DNA of 64,000 bases, taken from the NCBI RefSeq assembly GCF_000317615.1, contig NC_019780.1, positions 558,001-622,000 on the forward strand. The letters run 5' to 3'. Positions 9,109 through 17,904 of this stretch are shown piece after piece. A program made the translations under genes and the position numbers. Under the pieces are notes generated by a model. That model saw nothing but the letters and a program-made list of their open reading frames with translations, did no database searches and had not been told where the DNA came from. Position 1 is the first letter of the stretch. Every line of letters begins with the position of its first letter. Origin of the DNA: Dactylococcopsis salina PCC 8305 (GTDB lineage Bacteria > Cyanobacteriota > Cyanobacteriia > Cyanobacteriales > Rubidibacteraceae).

Positions 9109-10806
9109 ATGCAGCCCGTTGATTTAACCACTCTCAGAGCCATTTGCGCCGAATTACGGAAAGGTTGGCTACCTGCTCGTCTTGAACAAGTCTATCAGCG
9201 CGATCGCGCTACAATATCTCTAGCCCTCCGTACCCTAAAAGGAAGAGATTGGTTAACCCTTTCTTGGCATCCTCAAGCCGCCAGAATTTGCCTTGATGAC
9301 GCACCGCCTCGCACTCCCGACACCTTCACCTTTAGCGACCAACTTCGCCATCAACTGCAAGGTTTAGCACTCACAGCAATGCCCCTAATTTCGCCCTGGG
9401 AACGGGTGATTAACTTCCAATTCGCCCCCCGACCCGACGACCCCCCTTTATGGCATCTCTACGCTGAAATTATGGGGAAATACAGCAACATTATTCTTAC
9501 CGATGCTAATCAACAAATTATCACCGCCGCACACCAAGTCAGTGCAGAAAAATCCAGTTTGCGTCCCATTCAAACTGGACACATTTACGAACCTCCTCCT
9601 CCCCTCACTGGAAGCATCCCCAATGTTAAGGAATACCAAGAAACCTGGCAAGAAAAAGTCAGTTTAATTCCCACCCAATTGAAACAACAACTCCTCAAAA
9701 CTTATCGCGGTTTGGGACCAAATTTAGTAAAAGCAATGATCCAACGTGCTGACTTAAACCCTCAACAAACCGCTGACACGCTTACTCAAGAAAACTGGAA
9801 TACGCTCTTTCAAATTTGGCAAGAATGGTTACACATTCTCGAAAGTGAACAATTCCAACCAGGTTGGACAGAAAACGGTTTTACAGTTTTAGGTTGGGGA
9901 ATGATTGAACCAGTTTCTTCAATCCAAACCATCATTAAAGATTATTACACCGAACAACTGAATCAACAAGTTTTTAAACAACTTCATCACCAACTCTTCC
10001 AGAAAGTTAGTAACTTAATTAAAAAACAAACCCAAAAACAAGAAACCTTTCAACAGCGATTGAAACAATCAGATGAGGCGGAAATCTATCGTCAACGGGG
10101 AGACTTATTGATGGCTTATTCCTATCAATGGGAACCTGGAATGGATGCCATAGAGTTACCTGATTTTGAGACAGGAGACTTAATCCGTATTCCCCTTAAC
10201 CCAGAAAAAAATGCGATTCAAAACGCTCAAAGTTACTATAAACGTCATCAAAAATTAAAACGCGCTCGCACGGCGGTAGAACCTTTATTAGGAGAAACTA
10301 ATCAAGAAATTAATTATTTACAGCAAGTGGAAGCTGCACTCAAACAATTAAAAGATTATCAGCAAGGGGAAGATTTACAAACCCTAAAAGAAATTCAAGA
10401 AGAATTAATCGAACAAGGCTATATTATTCCCCAAAGAGAACGATCGACCTCGCAAGCAACCCAACCCATTACTTATTATTCTCCTCATGGTTATGAGGTT
10501 TTAGTGGGACGAAATAATCGACAAAATGATCAGTTAACCTTTCGTCTGGCGACTGATTATGATTTATGGTTTCACGCTCAAGAAATCCCAGGCAGTCATG
10601 TCTTATTACGCTTACCTGCTGGTGCAATTCCAGACGAAAAAGACTTACAATTTGTTGCCAATGTTGCTGCTTATCATAGTCGCGGGAGAGAAAGTCAACA
10701 AGTTCCTGTTATTTATACAAAACCCAAATATGTTTATAAACCAAAAGGAGCAAAACCAGGGATGGTAATATACGATCGAGAAACGGTAATTTGGGGAACA
10801 CCGTAA
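9109..10806 (+). CDS. Rqc2/RqcH-type NFACT RNA-binding protein
   Basis: 565 residues, the size of bacterial RqcH/FbpA proteins. The N-terminal NFACT-N domain covers about 1-300, a long Gln/Lys-rich coiled coil 290-430, and the C-terminal NFACT-R domain 450-565 with the diagnostic DLWFHAQEIPGSHVLLR. Family role: binds stalled 60S/50S-peptidyl-tRNA and recruits tRNA-Ala for C-terminal alanine tailing in ribosome quality control; historically annotated as fibronectin-binding protein. Start at ATG 9109 gives the usual MQPVDLTTLRA N-terminus. Stands alone downstream of a repeat stretch. Confidence 0.92.
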   Translation: MQPVDLTTLRAICAELRKGWLPARLEQVYQRDRATISLALRTLKGRDWLTLSWHPQAARICLDDAPPRTPDTFTFSDQLRHQLQGLALTAMPLISPWERVINFQFAPRPDDPPLWHLYAEIMGKYSNIILTDANQQIITAAHQVSAEKSSLRPIQTGHIYEPPPPLTGSIPNVKEYQETWQEKVSLIPTQLKQQLLKTYRGLGPNLVKAMIQRADLNPQQTADTLTQENWNTLFQIWQEWLHILESEQFQPGWTENGFTVLGWGMIEPVSSIQTIIKDYYTEQLNQQVFKQLHHQLFQKVSNLIKKQTQKQETFQQRLKQSDEAEIYRQRGDLLMAYSYQWEPGMDAIELPDFETGDLIRIPLNPEKNAIQNAQSYYKRHQKLKRARTAVEPLLGETNQEINYLQQVEAALKQLKDYQQGEDLQTLKEIQEELIEQGYIIPQRERSTSQATQPITYYSPHGYEVLVGRNNRQNDQLTFRLATDYDLWFHAQEIPGSHVLLRLPAGAIPDEKDLQFVANVAAYHSRGRESQQVPVIYTKPKYVYKPKGAKPGMVIYDRETVIWGTP

Positions 10807-11000
10807 ACAAATATTCGCCCCTTTCTAAGGCAGGTTCTTTTCATTCTCCCCCTTAAATTTACACTGACAACTCCTGAATCGGCTTGCATACCATATTTTC
10901 CCAATTTCACCCACTACTTTTCCTTATGGTAAGTCTTCAGCAAAAGACTCCGTAGGTTGGGTGAAGGTAACGAAACCCAACATCAATATTTGTTATTTGT
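10807..11000. other. intergenic stretch with dispersed hairpin unit
   Basis: 10885-10941 (GCATACCATATTTTC .. TTATGGTAAGTCTTCAG) is a copy of a segment that occurs in each 336-bp unit at 44693, 45028 and 45367. It contains the inverted repeat ACCATA/TATGGT. A GTTGGGT palindrome follows at 10951-10985. Confidence 0.7.
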
Positions 11001-11181
11001 TCACTGGTCACTGATCACTGGTCACTGATCACTGGTCACTGATCAGTGACCAGTGATCACTGGTTACTGATCACTGGTCACTGATCACTGGTCACTGATC
11101 ACTGGTCACTGATCACTGGTTACTGATCACTGGTCACTGATCACTGGTCACTGATCACTGGTCACTGATCACTGGTCACTG
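11001..11181. repeat. heptanucleotide tandem repeat (TCACTGG/TCACTGA), STRR type
   Basis: About 26 heptamers alternating TCACTGG and TCACTGA, with one internal inversion near 11041-11060. Because GATC/GGTC centres alternate, the tract is nearly self-complementary. It ends two bases before the pipY stop. A reverse-oriented copy lies at 28696-28862 with the same TTATTTGTTCACTGG boundary. Heptamer STRRs are known in cyanobacterial genomes. Confidence 0.92.
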
Positions 11182-11182
11182 A

Positions 11183-11854
11183 CTATTGGGGACGTTTGCC
11201 AAAAATCGTTTGTCCTAACCGAATCATGGTTGCTCCTGCTTCTATGGCGAGAGGATAATCCCCAGACATTCCCATTGAGAGTTCTTTCATGGAAAAATGA
11301 TGATTTTGAGATTGAATTTGTTGTGCTAAATCACGGACTTTCTCAAATCCAGTTTGGGTTTCTGCTGCGGATTGACCAAAGGGGAGAATCGTCATCAAAC
11401 CTTGAATACTTAAATGATGATACTGTTCAAGAGTGGGGAGTGCGTCTAATAATTCGGGAATTGTCCAGCCGTATTTGTTGGGATCAGATAGCGGTTTCAC
11501 TTGGAGGAGAATTTTCGGGGAAGTGATTTCGAGATCGCCCAGGAGTCGATCGAGCCGACTGGCAAGTTTTACACGATCACAAGTATGAATCCAATCAAAG
11601 TGAGTGAGAGCCAATTTCGCTTTATTGGTTTGAAGATGACCAATAAAATGCCAGCGAATATCTTTTAAATCTTGTAATGCTTTTTGTTTGGTGAGTGCTT
11701 CTTGGATTTTATTCTCACCAAAATCTCGAATTCCTGCGGCGTATGCTTCTCGTATTGCTTCCTCCGATACAGTTTTTGTTACTGCAATCAACCTCACCTG
11801 TGACGGTAAAGTTTCACTCAGTTCTTGAATGCGTTTTGTGATTTTACCAGTCAT
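11183..11854 (-). CDS. pipY: YggS/PipY family PLP-binding protein
   Basis: 223 residues, single-domain fold-type III PLP protein. The PLP lysine sits in RLIAVTKTVSEEAI (about residue 26); the phosphate-binding end is SMGMSGDYPLAIEAGATMIRLG, the family's hallmark. Role: PLP homeostasis (PLPHP family). It overlaps the 3' end of pipX by 4 bp, the conserved pipX-pipY arrangement of cyanobacteria, indicating translational coupling. Confidence 0.96.
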   Translation of the reverse strand: MTGKITKRIQELSETLPSQVRLIAVTKTVSEEAIREAYAAGIRDFGENKIQEALTKQKALQDLKDIRWHFIGHLQTNKAKLALTHFDWIHTCDRVKLASRLDRLLGDLEITSPKILLQVKPLSDPNKYGWTIPELLDALPTLEQYHHLSIQGLMTILPFGQSAAETQTGFEKVRDLAQQIQSQNHHFSMKELSMGMSGDYPLAIEAGATMIRLGQTIFGKRPQ

Positions 11855-12123
11855 TGAAAAATACGTTTATAGGTTTCATTTAAGAGGGAATAGTCTTCCT
11901 TAGCGCCGAGACGACGCAGTTTCCGTAACCGATTTTCTATCATCAGACGAGCGTCGGAGCGGCTTTTGCTTTCAAAGGTTAATCCTTCCTCGCTCACTGT
12001 CACTACAAAAAAGAGACGTTGAGCATAAAGAGTAGCAAAAATTTCTTGGTTCGACTCAATAATACAAACGCGGTAAAGTAAGCCAAAAGTTGGGTGATTT
12101 ATATAGGTTTCATTCGTATTCAT
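11851..12123 (-). CDS. pipX: PipX, NtcA co-activator and PII partner
   Basis: 90 residues, usual length. Sequence HPTFGLLYRVC...LFATLYAQRLFFVV-type beta (Tudor/KOW-like) N-terminal part (about 1-55) followed by two helices starting SRSDARLMIENRLRKLRRLG is diagnostic. Known role: binds either NtcA (with 2-oxoglutarate, activating nitrogen genes) or PII (with ADP), and acts with PlmA. Overlaps pipY. I found no GTA-N8-TAC NtcA box in the 94 bp before it. Confidence 0.95.
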   Translation of the reverse strand: MNTNETYINHPTFGLLYRVCIIESNQEIFATLYAQRLFFVVTVSEEGLTFESKSRSDARLMIENRLRKLRRLGAKEDYSLLNETYKRIFQ

Positions 12124-12217
12124 TCAAATTTTGCCGTGATGTTTGCTCCAAGTTCTCTACCAAATCCGAGGAAAAGACTTAATGATACTTTGATGATATC
12201 TTGCTGAGGAAATAATC

Positions 12218-13186
12218 TTAAATTTTAGGAGAGGGTAAAATTCCTAAAAGAAGAAGCCACCAAGGTACTTTAAAATCAGGAACGAGCCAAGAAGCCTGTC
12301 TTAAGGCTGGAATCGCTGCGGGAAGAATAAATCGCAACGATCGCAAAGAAACAGGACGATTCCCGTCTCGATCGAGCAAATTATACCGTTGAGCGACTTC
12401 GGCGACAATTTGCACTTTTCCCGTGAGAGATTGTAAATTGGTTTCTGCGGCTAAAGCAGCAATTACTCGTCCCGTAAAAAGGGGAGTTTCCCAATTATAT
12501 CGATCGCGCAAGACAGAAGTTTGCGGATCAATGTCTTCTTGGCTCATTTGATCAGCAAATCGTGAAATCGCTTCTGTTCCAACAATACCTGGCCACAGGG
12601 CGATCGAAGTAACATTTTTTGATTTTAATTCCTGTGCCATTTCTGCGGCTAATCGATCGCAAGCGGCTTTTCCTACGCCATAAGCAACCCCAAAAATGGG
12701 AGACATTCCTCCCCAAGAGGAAATTGTACAAATTAATCCTTGTTGACGCTGACTCATTAACCGTGCTGCGAATAAACTCGCTATGTAATGACTCCGTAGC
12801 CCTACGTTATTCACCGCATCCCATAAGTCGGGTTCGTTTTCCCAAAATGGTTGTCCCGAGGCTTGGGCGATCGAGCTTACTCCTGCAAATACATTATTGA
12901 CTAATACATCAAGCCTGCCCTTTTGCTCTCGATCGATGCGCTGAAACAACTGTCGGACTTGTTCATCATCACTATGATCCACCTGTACGGGAAAACAAAC
13001 CCCACCGGCTGCTTCTACCGCCGTTTGAGTGTCGGTGAGCGTTCCTGATTCCTCTCCAGAAGGGGAAAGGGTGCGACCTGTAATATAAACCGTTGCGCCA
13101 GCTTCTCCTAAGCCAATGGCAATTCCCTTCCCAATTCCCCGTGTCGCACCAGTGACTAGAGCGATTTTCCCTGCAAGTGTTTTCAT
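12218..13186 (-). CDS. short-chain dehydrogenase/reductase with C-terminal hydrophobic extension (DHRS1-like)
   Basis: 322 residues, about 70 longer than a classical SDR. Rossmann motif TGATRGIGKG (residues 13-22), NNVFAG in place of NNAG, catalytic Ser in CTISSWGG and YGVGKAACDR (YxxxK). The overall pattern resembles the DHRS1 subgroup. After the catalytic domain the tail ends PWWLLLLGILPSP, a short hydrophobic segment that may anchor it to a membrane. Its start is only 61 bp from the IsrB-like gene's stop, so its promoter region coincides with the end of that element. Confidence 0.85.
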   Translation of the reverse strand: MKTLAGKIALVTGATRGIGKGIAIGLGEAGATVYITGRTLSPSGEESGTLTDTQTAVEAAGGVCFPVQVDHSDDEQVRQLFQRIDREQKGRLDVLVNNVFAGVSSIAQASGQPFWENEPDLWDAVNNVGLRSHYIASLFAARLMSQRQQGLICTISSWGGMSPIFGVAYGVGKAACDRLAAEMAQELKSKNVTSIALWPGIVGTEAISRFADQMSQEDIDPQTSVLRDRYNWETPLFTGRVIAALAAETNLQSLTGKVQIVAEVAQRYNLLDRDGNRPVSLRSLRFILPAAIPALRQASWLVPDFKVPWWLLLLGILPSPKI

Positions 13187-13205
13187 CTATTCTTCGTGCT
13201 GGAGA

Positions 13206-13257
13206 CTCCCAATATAATCGGTAACTGAGCGCGGTCGTTGTTCTGATTTATTGGGAG
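13206..13257. repeat. hairpin at the 3' end of the isrB-like element
   Basis: Arms CTCCCAATATAATC (13206-13219) and GATTTATTGGGAG (13245-13257) pair with one bulge and overlap the isrB stop codon. A strong subterminal hairpin just after the nuclease gene is what IS200/IS605-related elements carry at their right end; here that role is inferred. Confidence 0.55.
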
Positions 13258-14346
13258 AGGAAAGCACGTCCTCCATTTAATGTGTTTACAATTAAGTTAG
13301 TGTTCCGTTTCAAAAGTTGAGTCTTTTTGGCTGAAAATTGTCCCAGTCTTTTCCAATCAAAGTCAGAAACTGAGACTTGAGTTTTGGTGTCTCCTGAAAC
13401 CCAGCCTTGATATTTGATTCCTTTCCTTTCTGTCTCGACATAATCTCCCTTACGGAAGCCATGTCGAGTTGTTGTGCCTCCATATTTCCGTCTCACCCCA
13501 CCTGTAGTAGGAATCATTAATTGAAGCTGACGGCGACTAACTGGAGGTCTTTTAATTACTGAGAAAGGGGCATTTGTTATCTCAACACTTCCTTCAAACC
13601 ATCCTTTGTCTCCTTTTAAATATTTGTACTTCAAGAACTCGTGGGAAGCTAAAGCAACTCCATCAACGGCATGAGTGGCAGGGGTTTGATTAGACTTATT
13701 TCGGTCTTTCTCTAACCCAAGAAGTTCTCTTCTTGCTGAAGTTTCCCACCCAAAAAGCGTGGTGACAAGAGCAATGCTCGGCAGCCACTGTTCTGTCATT
13801 ACCTTTTGTCCTACCATCACTGGGGAGAATCCCTGATCACCTTTCGCTTTAACGATTTCGTAGATGATAGAAGAGATGGGAAAAAGTTGGGATAACTCTT
13901 TGACCACACGATATTCAAGCTGTCGATTCGCTTTAATACGCTTGAGGAAGTTTGTGGCAACGACGATTATTAAACCGTTTCTGACGGTGAGAACGTTGGT
14001 CAAAGGGTAATTTACGATTAATTCGTCTTCCTCTTCTTCCACGACGCATCATCGCTCTGGTTTCCATGTGGTTTTTAACCCGTTGGAATGGTAACTCTAG
14101 ATGGGCGGTGAATAAAGTAGCTTTAGATGATTGAACTCCAATCCCTGAGTAATGCTTTCCTGGGTCAATTCCCACCGCTACAGGTTGGATTTCTTCTCCA
14201 GATTCAATGGTTAACTGAACTGCGAAGAAATGTAAGTCGTTTTTGTAAATCACCGCCTTTCCTTCTTTAAGCCAACGTCTAGCACGACTAGCCTTAGTAG
14301 GCATTAATGGTTTTCCGTTTTTTGATCGAACTGGTACACGAGACAT
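13248..14346 (-). pseudogene. isrB: IsrB-like RuvC nuclease (RRXRR/PLMP protein), one-base frameshift
   Basis: Minus strand from ATG 14346. Frame one encodes MSRVPVRSKNGKPLMPTKAS: the N-terminal PLMP domain of IscB/IsrB. Then RuvC-I GIDPGKHYSGIG, then an Arg-rich bridge helix (MRRGRRGRRINRK). The frame stops after HKLPQAY, but a +1 shift at about 13935-13941 continues the family sequence IKANRQLEYRVVKEL, RuvC-II IIYEIVKAKGDQGFSPVMVG, RuvC-III THAVDGVALASHEF and the C-terminal domain (RRQLQLMIPTTGGVRRKYGG). Only ~50 residues separate RuvC-II and -III, so there is no HNH domain: IsrB rather than IscB. Catalytic D, E and H/D residues are all present. Together ~365 aa. The frameshift makes it a pseudogene unless it is bypassed or an assembly error. 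Confidence 0.85.
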
Positions 14347-14500
14347 GGAGATAATCCTTTCGCTCTGGAAGTTTTTAACCTCTTCGCCCACCTTGACCAA
14401 GATGCGCGGAATGCGCCGCCGCGTTCCTGCCCGAATCGAATTCGGGCAGGGTCGGCGGTCCCTTCTTAAGGCAACCCTCCAACGAGTTTTAGAGATAATC
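14347..14500 (-). ncRNA. putative IsrB omegaRNA
   Basis: The 170 bases upstream of isrB (minus strand) hold no ORF but strong structure: an 11-bp stem CCTGCCCGAAT/ATTCGGGCAGG (14426-14436 with 14440-14450, 3-nt loop), extended by CCGCCG (14416-14421) with CGGCGG (14453-14458), then a GCGC..GCGC mini-hairpin (14404-14416) and an A-rich run AGGTTAAAAACTTCCAGAG leading to the start codon. Known IscB/IsrB systems encode their guide RNA directly 5' of the nuclease gene on the same strand, guide at the RNA's 5' end. Position and structure fit; the exact 5' end and guide are not resolvable, and a group II intron abuts at about 14519. Confidence 0.5.
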
Positions 14501-14586
14501 CGAACTAGAGGAGATCGGGTAAGGTTCGAGAGTCGCCTCTCTCCCCTCCCCTAAGAACCGTACGTGACAGTTTCCCATCATACGGC

Positions 14587-15969
14587 TCAAGCCTTACTTC
14601 CAGCCTTCGTCTTGGTTTTTGAACTGTGTACCTGCTTATGACACGCTTTGTGTAAGTGGACTAGATTCTCAGCGTCGTCTGAGCCACCGTCTTTCGCAGG
14701 TACTATATGGTGAGTCTCGATTTCTTCTCCGTTATAAAGGCTATCACCACAGACAGGACATTTATGCTCTTGCATCTTGGCTACTTGCTCGTATTTAGAA
14801 CCTTTTGCCCATTTTTGTTTTCCTATCTTGAGGCTTCGATTTTGCCAGTAATCCCGAAGTGAGGGGTCATCAGGGCTTGCTGTCCCTTTGACCTTCACGT
14901 GCCTTACTATGGGTGTACTACCAATGTCATAGAGGATAAAGAGTGTATCCTTATTTCCACGACCAGTCCCTTTACACATGAAAGTCCAATGATTCCCTTT
15001 GTATGAACCGAAATATCTATCTCGTACCCACATTTTGGACTTTAGGGGGTGTCGCCGACAGCACCATTTCCAGAGGTATTGCCACACTCGATGTGAGATG
15101 TAACTAAAGGTTTCTTTGCTAACCACCCCTCTGTAGTAGTTAGCAAAACCTCGGAGAAGTGGATTTAGGACTTTAATGACTTCTTCCTGAGTACAGGCTT
15201 TCATTTTGCTTAGAGTTTCCCCAATCTTTTTACAGAAGGCAAGTACCTTCTTTTTCTGGGGCTTAATCAATAGTTTGCCACCGTAGTGACGTAAGTTGAA
15301 CCCAAGAAAGTCAAAACCTTCTTCCATTGGGACGATTCTCGTCTTCTCCGAGCTTATTTCCAGACCTCGTTCTAACATCCACTGCTTTATCTGGTCAAGT
15401 ATGTGTTCTAGGCTTTCCTTATCCTTAGAAGTAACCACGAAGTCATCCGCATATCGAATAACTCCGAGCTTCGGATTGACTGACTTAATAAAATCCTCCA
15501 ACCCGTGTAACCCAATGTTTGCTAGTAGAGGGCTAATCACTCCACCTTGTGGTGTTCCCATGTCGGTCGGATTCAGTACACCCTTATCGAGATAACCAGT
15601 TTTTAACCATCCTTCAATTAAATCCCCACGTGGAACAGACTCAATTGCTATCAGGATGGATTCATGGGCAATGTTGTCGAAGAATCCTTTAATATCAGCG
15701 TCTAGAACCCAAGTGTCACGTCCTCCTTGAACTCTCGTAAAACATTGAGCTATGGCATCGTGACAACTCCGACCGCATCTAAACCCATAAGAATTAGGCT
15801 CAAATACAGCTTCCCATTGGGGTTCCAGTATATTCTTAACCATTGCTTGTGCGACTCTATCCCGCACGGTAGGGATTCCGAGGGGACGTTTCTTCCCGTT
15901 GGGTTTGGGTAGGTAAACTCGTCGTGTCGAGTTAGCTTTGGGCATTTCCCAACTGTTCACAAGTTTCAC
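14587..15969 (-). CDS. group II intron reverse transcriptase/maturase, N-terminally truncated, with HNH
   Basis: 460 residues; begins inside the region just before RT motif 1-2 (RRVYLPKPNGKKRPLGIP), so ~60-90 N-terminal residues are missing. The remainder is complete: palm motif [10 protein letters not shown], thumb/domain X (FDFLGFNLRHYGG ... RGFANYYRGVVSKETF) and C-terminal HNH endonuclease (CPVCGDSLYNGEEIETHHIV ... HLHKACHKQVH). Family role: intron splicing and retrohoming. Start at GTG 15969 is simply the first usable codon; a strong AAAGGAGG lies ~20 nt upstream at the junction with the other RT fragment. Different sequence type from the 41110-43011 RT. Confidence 0.85.
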   Translation of the reverse strand: MKLVNSWEMPKANSTRRVYLPKPNGKKRPLGIPTVRDRVAQAMVKNILEPQWEAVFEPNSYGFRCGRSCHDAIAQCFTRVQGGRDTWVLDADIKGFFDNIAHESILIAIESVPRGDLIEGWLKTGYLDKGVLNPTDMGTPQGGVISPLLANIGLHGLEDFIKSVNPKLGVIRYADDFVVTSKDKESLEHILDQIKQWMLERGLEISSEKTRIVPMEEGFDFLGFNLRHYGGKLLIKPQKKKVLAFCKKIGETLSKMKACTQEEVIKVLNPLLRGFANYYRGVVSKETFSYISHRVWQYLWKWCCRRHPLKSKMWVRDRYFGSYKGNHWTFMCKGTGRGNKDTLFILYDIGSTPIVRHVKVKGTASPDDPSLRDYWQNRSLKIGKQKWAKGSKYEQVAKMQEHKCPVCGDSLYNGEEIETHHIVPAKDGGSDDAENLVHLHKACHKQVHSSKTKTKAGSKA

Positions 15970-15989
15970 TCGCTCGTTTGGGGTATTTA

Positions 15990-16946
15990 TTACCTCCTTT
16001 CAATCAGCATTTTAGCTTGTTGGATGATGGATTTTTCCTTGTGGAGAACAACAAAATCATCTGCATACCTTACGATGGATATACTCCGACGGTTTACCGA
16101 CTTTCCTCTCCCTTTCCAGGTTTCAGCCCATTGTTTAATGTACTCCTCAAGTCCATGCAGGGCGATGTTTGCCAATAGAGGACTTATCACCCCTCCTTGT
16201 GGTGTTCCCTCATTTGTTGGAAACCAATCGCCTCTATCCAAGACCCCCGATTTCAACCAAGCTCGAATCTGTCGAGCCATAGTCGGGGTTGTATTTAATT
16301 TTTCTAAGAGAACACTGTGGTTTATACGGTCGAAGCATTTGGAAATATCAGCGTCTAAAACCCATTTATCTTTTAGACTTATGGATTTGAAAATTGCTTT
16401 TTCCGCATCATGGCAAGAACGTCCTGGTCTGAATCCGTACGAATTCGGCTCGAATTTTGCTTCCCATTCTGGCTCCAAAGCCAATTTGAGAAGTGCCTGT
16501 CTCGCACGGTCTTCCATTACTGGAATGCCCAGACCCCGCTTTTCTGCGCGACCTGGTTTTGGAATCCAGACCCGTCTTAAGGATTTACCCTTCCCTGTAA
16601 GGGTTAGGCTTTCAGCAAGGCTCAACCGTTGTTTAGGACTTAGGCTTTTTATACCATCTATCCCTGCGGTATTTTTTCCCTTGTTATCCTGCGAAATGCG
16701 CCGTACTGCTAAGAGCTTGGCACACCAAGACCGTAACAATAATCTTTGAAGTTTGTGAACTTTAGCCACGTCACCACTTTGAGAAGCTCGATAAATCCGT
16801 TTTTGGAGCTTAAATACTCTTAATTCCACCTCTCGCCAGTCAATCTGACTCCACTCTGTTTCTGCCATGAGATTCAACCCAAAGCCTAACCAGAGCATTA
16901 AGAAGGTTTTTGTCCGAGCATCACATTTATACTTCATTGAGTTCAT
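15990..16946 (-). pseudogene. group II intron reverse transcriptase, N-terminal half only
   Basis: 318 residues, almost the same as the first 318 of the 633-residue RT at 41110-43011 (both contain [17 protein letters not shown]-type and [14 protein letters not shown] motifs). It ends abruptly 20 residues after YADD with ...MLIERR and a stop, losing thumb, domain X and HNH. The break lies 20 bp from the start of the other RT fragment, marking the recombination joint between two introns. Confidence 0.88.
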
Positions 16947-17395
16947 AACTTTACCCTACTTCACTTATTATCTTCGTAATCTAAAGTGGCTACGTCTGCT
17001 TATCCTCCTTGTTAAAGAAGGCTTTTGCTTCTTAGCCAATCCTGCCCTCGTCCTACCTGACAAATGAGCCAGAGATTGCATCCCGACAGACTACTTGAGA
17101 AATCGACCTTCCCCAAGAGTATGAACGAAGGTTATTTCGTTTCTGATTTCCATTCATTGAGACTTTAGCCCCCTACTATCCTCCGAGTAAATCTATAGGT
17201 GTGATATAAGCTACTTGATACTTATATCATTTTACTCTGGTCTTATTTCGACCCTTGCGACAGCCTTTACGCAAGTTCCTAATTACGAAGGTTCAAGCAT
17301 AGGTTTGTTGACTAGACATAGCCTCTTGCTAGGGATTTACCAGTTTAGGCTTCCAGCAGTGACCCCATTTAACCCTGCTTCATCCTCCAATCTCC

Positions 17396-17421
17396 CGTTA
17401 TACCCGAAGGGTTAACGGGAG
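17396..17421. other. hairpin at the 5' edge of the chimeric intron
   Basis: CTCCCGTTATACCC.. pairs with GGGTTAACGGGAG. It lies where similarity with the other intron's 5' RNA ends. The 17422-17556 remainder holds only the leader of the next gene. Confidence 0.5.
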
Positions 17422-17556
17422 TCGTTGAAAATCTGTTAGTCTTGGCGTGATCAAACGCTTTCCAAGATAGCAGTCTTCTCCTCTTGAAGCGAAATCAAAT
17501 TGGTTCGATAATATGATGGGTGAAGACGCTTAACCTGATTACTCTCTTTTAAAACC

Positions 17557-17904
17557 ATGGCTCGATACACTTGCAGATTTTCTGTTGCGATCCCTTTAGA
17601 GCACCTTGAATCATCTCTTATGGAGGTTTTAGAATCCTGTCATCTAGAAATGATCTATGACACTGGAGAGTACCTCATGGCGCGAGAAGTACCGAACCGC
17701 GCTCCTTTTCCGAAGCTGGTGACAGCAGAAGTTTTGATCGATCGCACCACCGCGACTGCTGAGGAAGTTCGCATGAATTTAGTGATGAAAAATGAAGAAC
17801 TCCCGTTACAAACCAACAACCACTGTCGCCAAATGTTTGATCTAATGCAAGAGGCTTTAGTCGCATATTCCCAGTGGCAATTATTAAATAAAGTCGCTGG
17901 TTAG
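17557..17904 (+). CDS. conserved cyanobacterial protein of unknown function
   Basis: 115 residues, no signal peptide or membrane helix, mixed alpha/beta, starting MARYTCRFSVAIPLEHL. I do not recognise a named domain. Codon use matches the neighbours, and the compact, fully open frame with a normal length supports a real gene. It is convergent with the tagA-like gene (4-bp overlap of ends). The 5' leader borders the chimeric intron, so the upstream promoter may have been altered by the insertion. Confidence 0.65.
   Translation: MARYTCRFSVAIPLEHLESSLMEVLESCHLEMIYDTGEYLMAREVPNRAPFPKLVTAEVLIDRTTATAEEVRMNLVMKNEELPLQTNNHCRQMFDLMQEALVAYSQWQLLNKVAG

Larger units (their letters stand above)
14519..17440 (-). 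mobile_element. chimeric group II intron (5' part and 3' part from different introns)
   Basis: Minus strand. The 3' end shows domain V at 14588-14555 (GAGCCGTATG..ACGTACGGTTC, 34 nt) and a short domain VI ending near 14519. The stem differs from the intact intron at 41.1 kb by paired C/G swaps, so it is a different intron. The 5' RNA part (16950 to about 17390) is by contrast near-identical in long blocks to the 5' RNA of the 41-43.7 kb intron, but similarity stops at about 17390 and no GTGCG 5' end is visible beyond it; 17396-17421 is a hairpin (CTCCCGTT/AACGGGAG). Two unlike partial reverse transcriptase genes lie within. Probably immobile. Confidence 0.7.

Noticed and set aside
8880-9122. 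80-codon ORF before the NFACT gene
   Set aside because: Composed of GTTGGGT palindromes and 37-bp repeats; overlaps the real start of the next gene.
12124-12217. NtcA box upstream of pipX
   Set aside because: No GTA-N8-TAC pattern in the interval on either strand.
16024-16749. 241-codon plus-strand ORF
   Set aside because: Antisense shadow of the RT fragment; the same shadow appears over the second intron RT.
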